DNA of 64,000 bases from Albula goreensis (taxonomy: Eukaryota > Chordata > Actinopteri > Albuliformes > Albulidae), in the NCBI GenBank assembly GCA_022829145.1, contig CM040758.1:8354128-8418127 (forward strand), read 5' to 3'. Position 1 is the first letter of the stretch, and every line of letters starts with the position of its first letter. The position numbers were made by a program, and so were the translations under genes. Below the pieces are notes generated by a model that saw only the letters and a list, made by a program, of their open reading frames with translations, was not told the DNA's origin and did not search any database. Positions 41,801 through 51,704 of the stretch are shown piece by piece.

Positions 41801-42498
41801 ATGTGACTTGAGTTTGACAAAATTATCAAAACTAGAAATGTGCAGTTCAAAGTCAGTGGCTGTCATGTACATCTTGAAAACCAGAAGTAGCTTCTACGGC
41901 CAGGCAGCGTCTCCACAGGAATGTGATTTTTCCAACCTATCCCATTTCCTCCTCAAATGGAAATTGATCCTTGTAGACTTCAGCTCCTCGTGGAAGGGCT
42001 GAGCATACAACATTAAGTCCAGTGGGAGGAAAATCTGCATCCAACTACCCCCAAAGGACCATTACTACAGCTCAGTGTAATTCAGCCATTGGAAACCATT
42101 AACAGCTATTCAACTAATGTTCCTTAATGATACAGATTGCAATTACACAAATGTTAAACAAGTCAGCATATCAGATTACTTTCCGCAAATACGGTTTTAT
42201 ACAGCTGGAAAGATTGTGTAAAGACTAATTTTTCCCCCACACTTACATTTCTGTACATGAAAGGCCAACTGCTGATCATTTTCCAAAAAGCAACATTATC
42301 CAATAAACTGGCCAACACTACCACAAATTCATGGAGAACTGAGGGACAGCAAAAACAAAACTGAAAGCCAGTGCTAGGACAGATCATTATTGTAAACACT
42401 TCACTACTTGCCAACACTATCACCAATGACACAGCAACCTCAAAGGGGCAGGTACTGCCCTCTTGGAGGTTGAGACAGTGCAAAAGAGTCGCCAATCT
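38826..42498. other. Convergent intergenic region between elmod2 and tacc3
   Basis: It holds the elmod2 3' UTR at the left and the short tacc3 3' UTR at the right. Several AATAAA motifs follow elmod2, the clearest at 39416-39421. ORFs such as 40003-40224 show no domain or splice support. Nothing else was recognised. Confidence 0.6.
39416..39421 (+). promoter_or_regulatory. Candidate poly(A) signal of elmod2
   Basis: AATAAA about 590 bases beyond the elmod2 stop codon. Other copies occur further downstream, so alternative ends are possible. Confidence 0.35.
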
Positions 42499-42515
42499 TT
42501 TATTATAGATTTATT
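42499..42515 (-). promoter_or_regulatory. Two poly(A) signals of tacc3
   Basis: TTTATT occurs at 42499-42504 and 42510-42515, reading AATAAA on the minus strand, 67-83 bases beyond the tacc3 stop. This predicts a short 3' UTR of about 100 bases. Confidence 0.55.
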
Positions 42516-42581
42516 ACAATTCGGTTGAACATTTAAAAACACTGATAGAAGACAAGACAAGGACATGGACAAGGGCTGTGT

Positions 42582-42652
42582 TCAGCGTTTCTGCACATTC
42601 ACTATGAGATCGTCACAGAGTTTGGTGAGCTCCTCCGTTTCTTTAACCTGAC

Positions 42653-42693
<41 letters not shown>

Positions 42694-45600
42694 CCAAGAG
42701 ATTAGTTCAAAGCCTTGACTGCTGAAAATGACAATGCCAAAATAGGATTGTTATGGTACAGTAAAACAACCCACCACCTAATATGTCAAACAGCAGCTAC
42801 ACAACAATGCATGCGAGTATTCCATCTGCAACACTAGAAATTATGTCTTATGGAACGGAAAAGCTTGACATAAAAGGACAAAAGTTTGAGCATGATGGGG
42901 GAATTTGAAAGAGTGCAGGATGAAATAATTCACCCATGGACTGAACCAATCAAAGCTATCAGGGATATGGGTTGGTGTGCACTAAAACCCCAATCACATG
43001 AAATGGAAGTAACTGTGTGCAGCCACTGTACCTTCTGCTCCAGACTCTTCTCCAGTGACTGCACCTTCAGCTGCTCCCTGCGCAGCTGGGCCTGCAGTGC
43101 AGACGTCTCCGCCTTTAGTTTGGATCGGACCTGTGCAATCTCCTCATTTGCCCTGAGAGGAACAAAGACACCCTCTTACGTAATGGTCTTACCATGCACC
43201 TTGGCATCAATACACAATTTCTGAAAAGGTCATGAACTAGATGCAGAGTCCTACCATTAATGGCTAATGCATTTCATTGTGAAAGCACACTAGCTGATCA
43301 CCCTTACTGTTTCGATACAAAAGCAAACAAATGCAAAGCTCACACATTACTCTTGCTGATAAACTGAAAGATATGAATTTCCACTCATTTACAACTTGGC
43401 CTATTATATATGGCCAATGCACTGGATTCTCTTAAACTTGAGCTATATGCAGTGTGATAGATCTCACAAGTTGATCTCCCAACAGTAGATTGGGTGCAAT
43501 GTCTTACTGGCCAATCTTCTCCTCTGCGTGTGCTTTTAGTGTCTGGTAACGCTGCTCCTCTTTCTTGATTCTAGCCAGGTAATCTTGGGCACATTTCTTC
43601 AGAATATCTTCATTCTGGATAGAGGAAAAAAAGGCCAATTTACACTTTAAGCTCTGAAACAGAAGACACCAGACTGAAACAGTCTTTGACAAGATGAAAG
43701 ACACAGGTGCTGGATGTGCTGACCTTTCGGTACCCTTCGATGACCTCTTTGTGCTTCTCCAGTCTTTTGAAGAGTTCGGCAAAGGAGCGCTCCATGGCAT
43801 TCAGGTCCATCACTACCTGCTCCTTCTCCTGCATCACCTTCTGCAGCTCCTTCTGGGACTCCGCCTTCTGCTTTTGACTGTCAGCTACCAAGAGATGTTA
43901 CATCCCAAAGTCAGACACATGACAACACCCTGCAATCATATTCCTTTAACAGCAAGTAAGCTAAATGATACCATATTGAATGCATAGAGGAACTCATTTG
44001 GAGAAGACTTAATATTTCTCCAAATAAAGATTAACACATACCCATGACCTGTGATACAGTTGCCTCAAAGTCTGCCATAATTTTCCTGAAATAAAAACAT
44101 TCAATCAGTGCACTGGAATTTACTTTTATATGATAGTTTGTATTAATATGTCGCATATTTATGTTCGTATAGATTTGTATCCACTGGTGTGAGGACTTAT
44201 TCAGATCTAGCAGAACCTCAAGAGCTAGAGTGATCACTCCATCAAAAAGTGTACAAACCCAGAGGTGGCAAACATACAGTTGCACATCAATTTGTAACCC
44301 AGACTTGGGAAATCCCAATTTCCTTGGTCCACTTATATGAGCGGCTCTGTCCATCTGTGGTCTCTAGGTGCTAATGTTATACTTTAGCATACATTTCTAC
44401 AGGAAGCACACCGTATATCACTGCTCAATTCTCATGATCACCACATAAGCACCACATTACCAGTTAAAGGACCTATTGTGAGAAGCTGCAGGAAAAATGT
44501 AATGTGAACAGTTATGTAGTCATTTACCCCATCTCCTGGTTAGCCAGCCATAATTTGTCATATTTTGTCTGTAATTCATCATTTCGCTCTTGTGCCTGAA
44601 AGAGAAAAAATAAAAAAAAACCCCAAGATTAACTGATAGAGAACAGCTAACAAAAACTACAGCTAGATCACATTTTCTACCATGTCATCCATTAGAAAAA
44701 TGGCCATGTTAGAAAAGCGCTTGTTACCTAGACTATAATAATGGTATCTCTGGGTAATTATGAAGACTGACATGTAATCTGAAAAAAGTCATTTCTTATT
44801 TCCACAAAAGTTACAAGATATGAATATGAAATTCAAGCATTCAGATTTTCCAATATACCCAAGGACCCAATTGTACACCTACCTCTGCCTGGACCCTTGC
44901 GATGACAGCATCCATGTCACTCTGGCTGTACTTCAGCACCTCTATGATGGCACCTTCACCACCGATTGGCTCGGAGAAGGGGGTGATCAGCGTATCATTG
45001 GGATTGGGTACAAGAGGACCTGCAGCCTAGGAAAGTGGGTTGCTTTTGACTTTGGGTTTGCATTGACTTGAAGTTTTTAAAAGCGGATTACTTCCAACAC
45101 AAAGCACACACACTTCAGACAGTTTGGACACTACACAGCAGCTTCTCCTATAATTGTTGTGCTTCTTAAATCCACACAATTGGTAAACGGTTCAATCATT
45201 ATTCAAAGGATAAATAAAGGATTGGTGCATACTGGTGCTGGGAAATCTTCCAAGAAACCAAGTCCATTTATCTTATCAGCACGGCACTGCTCCTTTGCTC
45301 CGGCATCAGCACTCTGTCGCTCCAACCTGAAACAGGAGTGTTTGCTTAGAAGTCTGCATTAATGTTACCCACAGGTCCTGGCAATACACAGCTTACCACA
45401 CTGAAACTACATTACCCAGAATGGTAACATATTGACTCTCACTTAGGATAACAGTCAGTTACTTCACACTCAAAATGGAATGACTGAATCCAAGAGAGCA
45501 ACCAGACATAATCAACATAAGCCACCCCCAGTGGGAGTTTTCCCGTGTAATGCTTGTTGTACATACCGTGATGTGAAGAGGGGCGGCAAAGGGATCTGAG

Positions 45601-48600
45601 GCAGCTCAGTGGCACATGCAGGGGGTTTCTTAGGACTATCCTTCAGAAGAGGATCAAACTTCAGGTACAGAGACTGCTTCCTCAGTGCTGATTCCTTGAA
45701 CTGAAATGTGGGAACAACACTTTAGGTATTTTACACACTTACGTGAATGACAAACCATCCAATTATGATTCAATAACAATTTTTAAATGTTCATGTTTTC
45801 TTCAACCCCAAAAAACCCCATGCTAGACAACCCAAGCAGTACACGATCAAATTCTCAAAATAAATATTTTCCCTATATGTTCAACATCCTGTAAAATTTG
45901 CACATGTGTAAGAAATACATATACACACCGTGCTTGATCCGAACTGTTCCAAATAGTCAATCTGTCCAAAATCAGCAGACATGACTAAAATAGGGGGCAA
46001 AAGAGACAGAGAGAGAAACAGAGGGAGAGAAAGAGAGTTCATATTTTAATTTTTGGGTAATCACTCAGTTGGTACTTAACACAAGGCTGTAAAATAACCT
46101 GAAGGCTGAAGTGACAGCTCTTTATCATTTTGGGCTTGTGTCAGCTCAGGTTAATGGCCTTCAGATCAAGTCAACATCACTCTCCCACTTAGAATCCAGT
46201 GAGAAAAATGTCTAAAAACTCTTCCTTCAGCCATTTTAAACACTTTACTTTGTCTGACTCTTCAAACATGCAGGTCCACAGTTTTTTTTGTACAGCACAT
46301 CACATAACTACAAATTGAAAAATGTACTTAAAGCTCACATGTGCTTCCAGGAACAAATTCCTCATCCGCTGCTGCCAAACTGCAAAGGGAATGCTCCGCT
46401 GGCCCCAGCTTGGTGGGAGGTTCTGGAGTTTGCAGTTTATTCCGATCAGAAATGAGAAGACACTCTTGCACAGCACTGGAGACCGTTGTATTGCCATCCT
46501 CTGTGAGGGTTTTATCCTGCTAACATAACGCAAAGATTAAAGTTTCATAATGGAAGATTCCAACAATAGTTTTGCATTACATCATTCATAAAAATTCTGC
46601 ATGGTATGGCAACTGCATGCATTACTAGCAATACTGGGAACATAAAACAGATCTTTCATATTTTTAAAAGTATTTTGTGACAAGAACTAGTCCCCTGTCA
46701 ATTACATAGAAATCAAACAGTGTTTCCAATTGGTCATCTAAATAGTCATTCGTCAGTAGAATGGCAAAGTTAAATGAGCATTATCACCTAGTTAACGGAC
46801 ACAAATGTGAACATGCATCCTGGAAACCTTATGAACCAACAGGTCTAAACTCTTTCAAAACACATTTTGTACGTTTTTGTATGTTTCATGAATGAATGGA
46901 AAGACACAGGTGACAAGCAAATCAATGTGAATTTTTGTTTTAACAAAAAGGTCACATTTTCATACCTTTGCAGTCATACTTGGAGTCACTGAAACCACTG
47001 ATACAGGAGCCACGACTCCAACCCTAGAAAAACAAACCAGTCATCTGTTAGAATGTGACTGTGTGCCCCCTCAATCAAATTTGGGATTGAAAAAAAAACA
47101 ACAAAAACAAATTGCACTGAAGTACTAGTTTGGCATGGTACCAGAAGTTAAAATTCAAATGACATCTTATGTTCAATTCAAAACCACCAAAATCAACCAC
47201 TGCAAATAAGGAAATAAAAACATCACCTTGGCCCGGTCTGCACTGGTTCATGCTTTTGAGCTGGTGTGTCATCTAGCCCCATCTGAGGGGTGGTTTCCTC
47301 TTGCCTGGAATTCTCCACCTGCATCTTTCCTGTTTGGCCATCTGGTTTTTTTGCATTCATCTTGGCACCCATTCCAGATTTGTTAAAGCTGCGAGAGGCC
47401 TTGGGTTTGGGGTCACCTTGTCTCAAAGCTGTGGTCTTGATATCTGGCAGAACAGACTCTTGGCTTGAATCTACATTTGGCAATGGCTCTGGTGTGGCAC
47501 GGGTGGCACAGCTGGACAGTGGCTTACTAATCTCTGGAGAGTTCTGAATCTTAGACCCACCAGTTTTAAAGGGGTTGACAAAGTCCAAGTTGTCAAAATC
47601 AAAGTTGTACGACCCCTTCGGTATTACAGGTGAGGCGTTCACCAGTTGTTCACCTTGGTTAAGGCTACTGTTGGCTTTGAGATCCAACACCTCTTTCTCA
47701 TCTACTGCAACAGCCTCATTCTGGGCCTCCTCTTCCTGCTTCCGCTCGATAACTACAGTTGACACATCCAGAGAATGCTCGGTGAAAGAACTATAAGGAA
47801 GCGTTTCATCCAGCGTTGTAGCAGGTTCCACCACCTTCTCTGGCATTTCTGTGCTGGCGGTGAAAGACTCACTCTGTATTGAGGTTTGAGTCTTCACTGG
47901 GGAGTTAACCATCAAACTAGAAGCTTTGAAGGGATCCACTGCTTCAGGCTCTTCAGTGGTAACAGGCTCAGCTGAGGCCTCCATCTTCACTGGTGAGTTA
48001 GTCATTAGCATGGATGGTTTGAAGGGATCCACTGCTTCAGGCTCTTCAGTGGTAACAGGCTCAGCTGAGGCCTCCATCTTCACTGGTGAGTTAGTCATTA
48101 GCATGGATGGTTTGAAGGGATCCACTGCTTCAGGCTCTTCAGTGGTTACAGGTTCTGCTGAGGCCTGGGTTTTCACTGGTGAGTTAGCCATTAGCATGGA
48201 TGGTTTGAAGGGATCCACTGCTTCAGGCTCTTCAGTGGTTACAGGTTCTGCTGAGGCCTGGGTCTTTACTGGTGAGTTAGCCATTAGCATGGATGGTTTG
48301 AAGGGATCCACTGCTTCAGGCTCTTCCGTGGTTACAGGTTCAGCTGAGGCCTCGGTCTTTACTGGTGAGTTAGCCATTAGCAAGGATGGTTTGAAGGGAT
48401 CCACTGCTTCAGGCTCTTCCGTGGTTACAGGTTCAGCTGAGGCCTCCGTCTTTACTGGTGAGTTAGCCATTAGCATGGATGGTTTGAAGGGATCCACTGC
48501 TTCAGGCTCTTCCGTGATTACAGGTTCTGCTGAAGCCTCCGTCTTTACTGGTGAGTTAGCCATTAGCATGGAAGGTTTGAAGGGATCTACTGCCTCATTC

Positions 48601-50766
48601 TCTACACTGGTTATAAGTTCAGCTGAGGCCTGGGTCTTTACTGGTGAGTTAGCCATTAGCATGGAAGGCTTGAAGGGATCCACTGCTTCAGGCTGTACAA
48701 TGGTTACAGGTTCTGCTGAGATTTGGGGCTTCATTGGTGAATTTGCAATCTGATTTAAGGATTTGAAGGGGTTCATGGCTTCAAGATTGTCAAAATCCAA
48801 CTGGTAACCTTTGCTTGGAATGATCACATCTTCATCCAAACATGGTTCCTCTGCCTTGCTGATGTCACTGACATCTAATTTGAAGAGAAGTGGTGAAGTG
48901 TGATCATTTACAGAAATACCAGATCAATTGTCCTCAAACAAATGTTTTATGCAAAAATACAAATGTTTAAGACTTTTACCTGCTTTTGGCTGATCAATTA
49001 CAGTTGTCCCTCTGGTTTCCAGAGATGCAGTCCTGTTAGAGAAAGAAAAAAAAAAAAATAAAAAAAAAAAAAAAAAAAAAAAACCTTAAACAGGGCCTTC
49101 CATTGATGATTAATTCATTTGCATCTTAAGTGCGTTATGGCTGGGGCTATAAAAAGCGTCCTTTATTTTCTTCAGCCTGGCATCTCTTGGTGCCAGAACC
49201 CAACTGTATCTTTTACCAATGAAATCTTTTATCACTTTGCCCATGAAGAGAGAAAGTGATAGGGAAAATACAAAAAGTGTCACATAGAGATCAACAGCAC
49301 TGCCATAACTGGTATTCAAACAAGTGTTCTATGCCTGACTGAGAATTCACATTTTTCATTCTAAAGTTCAATAGTTCAACAAAGTAGAACAAAGAGTAGA
49401 GTAGAACAAAGCTGTACAAGCAAAAATGAAACTTTGACTTCACAATATTCTCATACTTATACTACATTATCAAAAGAATTTAGGCAATCTGGGGCTTTAG
49501 CAGGGAAAGAGAATTTGGTGAATTTCGCAAATCAATAGGGAGTTCTGGCTCAGATACACAGCATAATAGGTGTGATATTTCAAATTGCATGCAAAAATCA
49601 TCAATGACTAATGGACAAGTGCCAGATCTCTATCATCATGGTATTCTTCCATGCAGCCATACAGCAAGACAGAAGAGAGACATACAGCTTCAGAGAGGGT
49701 GCTACCCATCTCAGTGTCCAACATGTTACACATGTTGAGATGTGAAAACATCTTACTATTACACAATTGCACAATTTACATACGACTAACGGTCATGTTA
49801 TTGCATCTGGAATACGGCTGCCCTGCAAGGGAATTCAGACCCCAGCACATTTACCTGCACACCATTATGATTTCATTCAATTCTGTGTATAAACAACCAG
49901 AATACTTTATTCTGAGGATAACATCCTGTTTAAGCCCTCATTCTAAATACACAAAACCTGCAAGAGACAGGTTACAAATACGCTGGCAATAATCCAGAAA
50001 GGAAAAGCATGCAAATGCCTTATTCCACATACAAATCCAACACGTTCTGCACACAGTTTCGCAAGGTGTCTATTGTGTTGAAGTTGCAAGCTAGTTCACA
50101 GAAAATACGGTTCAGCAAGAACGGAGGTGAGCCCTTCATGCTTGCTGCACCATTTGTACTGTGAACTTGCTGGCTGACTTCACACCAAAGACACCTTGTG
50201 AATCTGTTTGCAGAATATATTTGCGCTGGAAGCATTTGGGAGAATGCACTTTCCAGGGTTTCAAATCTATTCAAGTCATATTGCTGCAAGTGAGAGAAAA
50301 GAACAGGAAGTATAACCAGAGCATGTACTTACTCCTTAGACAGTGTCTTTAGTGGGTGTTCAGATTCCACAAGACCAGACATTTTGGCATTTGAGGGGGA
50401 CAAGATCCGCTTTGTAACTGGATCTCTCCGTGGTGTCTGAAAACAAACCTAACCAAAGAAAGAGTACAAACATATCCACATGAAATGGGTCACATTTATA
50501 GAAAATTATTCAGAAGTAAAACAACCACAACACTCAAGGAGAATAATTCAGCAATGACTAGCAGCAGGTTATAGAAAGGGGAAAAGCACCTTGACTCCCT
50601 TAGGCACACTTTTGGATGGCAGGTTTTCCATCTGGGACTGGCGAAGAATGGATGGCCTTCCGGTTGGCTGGGCAGTGCTGAAGATGTTGCAGGTCACGTC
50701 TGAACCACTCTGCTTTCCACTACAGCTCTCTCCAAGGTTTTCATCATTTATAGTAAGAGCACTCAT
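42582..50766 (-). CDS. tacc3: TACC3, transforming acidic coiled-coil protein 3, 16 coding exons
   Basis: Coding exons: 50766-50590, 50436-50333, 49032-48980, 48874-47227, 47023-46966, 46516-46339, 45984-45929, 45700-45567, 45326-45233, 45026-44883, 44595-44528, 44085-44042, 43884-43724, 43614-43508, 43152-43032, 42647-42582; 3213 nt, 1070 aa, phases all closing. The N terminus carries [20 protein letters not shown], typical of TACC3. The large fourth exon holds a 31-residue repeat array (aa 145-442). [13 protein letters not shown] near 531-543 corresponds to the human segment with the Aurora-A site used for clathrin binding; Ser533 is the candidate. DYLEQFGSS and [17 protein letters not shown] precede the C-terminal TACC coiled coil (about 860-1070), which ends [18 protein letters not shown]3 binds XMAP215/ch-TOG and clathrin and stabilises mitotic spindle fibres. 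It is longer than human TACC3 (838 aa) mainly through the array. Confidence 0.95.
42658..42691. repeat. A34 homopolymer at a tacc3 acceptor
   Basis: An uninterrupted run of 34 A reads as T34 in tacc3 pre-mRNA, about ten bases upstream of the last coding exon (starting 42647). It is prone to length variation and sequencing error. Confidence 0.9.
47880..48773 (-). repeat. 93-bp coding tandem repeat array in tacc3 (9 full units plus a partial)
   Basis: Nine units of 31 codons begin with N/DPFK and contain NSPVK (NSPMK in the first), then [13 protein letters not shown] or a variant; a tenth unit is truncated after NSPVKTQTS. Most interior units differ by only a few bases, including a shared GGATCC, so expansion or homogenisation is recent. 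Unit 1 and unit 10 are the most diverged. Each unit offers one S-P-x-K site, the consensus for cyclin-dependent kinases. Confidence 0.95.
49046..49083. repeat. A-rich tract (A13-T-A24) at a tacc3 acceptor
   Basis: The tract reads as poly(T) in the transcript, just upstream of the 53-base exon at 48980-49032. It forms an unusually long pyrimidine tract. Confidence 0.85.
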
Positions 50767-50767
50767 C

Positions 50768-51595
50768 CTGGCAATGACAGAGGAAGGAAGACCAAAAACA
50801 CCGCATGCTTACTTTCTTTGTCATAACCACGTATACAGTTTCCCACGCTGGTACACCTTATTTAGAGATTAGTGAGATAATAACGCCGAGCATATTCATA
50901 TTTTTTTTCCCCAAACACTTTTGTATTCCAATCTTTGGCAAAAAGATATTAGCATTTAGTCAGTTAGCTGAGCTAACATATTGGTCAAATCTGAAATCTC
51001 CCCTATGAAATGTTTATCAAAACTTCAATTTACACCAACAGCGATTTAAGATTACAAAAAGATTAGATCTTGAAGATCAGACACATGCAAACATTAACGT
51101 TACCGCTTTGACACACTTGAGAACCTATTGCCTGTTCAAGCATTTGTAAACACATCGCAGCAATCCCATGGTAAAATTACAGAATTACAAAATTATCAGT
51201 GCAACACATTAACAGAGAATTCCAAGAGAGCATAACCTTGATACCAGCTGCCAAGCCATGAATGGAATAAAAATTCAACTAAGTAACTTCTTGTCACACC
51301 TGCTAACTAGGTGGCTAACAACAGCAACGCTGTGCTTGTAAAGTCCAACGTAAATGAAGTAAGGTTTGCCACCTGTGTCGTTAATTGCCTAATAGTGAAC
51401 TAATTAATAAGATGACAATTTAATACATAATATGCAAATTAATTAAGCAACGTACCTTAAGTAACAGCTCCAAGCGCATTTACAACTGCAGTTCCTCTGT
51501 CGACTAATTCGTATCGCCTCACTAAACAGTCTAAAGTGTCTCTTCCACCACCAACACTGTCCGGTACATTTTAAATTTAAACTACTAACAAGCCA
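50768..51595 (-). other. tacc3 5' intron and inferred non-coding exon 1
   Basis: The tacc3 ATG lies one base after an acceptor (CATTGCCAG), so exon 1 is untranslated. A strong donor (CTTAAG then GTACGT) at 51456-51455 probably ends it, which puts the exon at about 51456-51570. The intron in between shows no coding sequence. Confidence 0.55.
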
Positions 51596-51704
51596 CCAAT
51601 CGGAAAAGAGAATACGTTTAGCTATCATATGAACGCACCAATGGTGTGATACCAAGAAGATGAATCATGACGTCATATTTTGATTGACAGTAGAACCGAC
51701 CAAT
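51596..51704 (-). promoter_or_regulatory. tacc3 promoter: three CCAAT boxes and a CRE
   Basis: CCAAT occurs at 51596-51600, 51638-51642 and 51700-51704, and the palindrome TGACGTCA at 51668-51675. Multiple NF-Y-type CCAAT boxes with spacings of a few tens of bases are characteristic of G2/M genes, which fits the mitotic role of TACC3. Confidence 0.6.

Noticed and set aside
47926-48753. 275-codon plus-strand ORF made of [23 protein letters not shown] repeats
   Set aside because: It is the antisense reading of the tacc3 93-bp array; because the unit is a multiple of three, the opposite frame stays open too.
47880-48773. CRISPR-like regular repeat array
   Set aside because: Units are 93 bp, direct, without unique spacers, inside a phase-consistent eukaryotic coding exon.
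42582-50766. Identification as TACC1 or TACC2
   Set aside because: The [16 protein letters not shown] start, the KGSY module and the DYLEQFG segment match TACC3 best.
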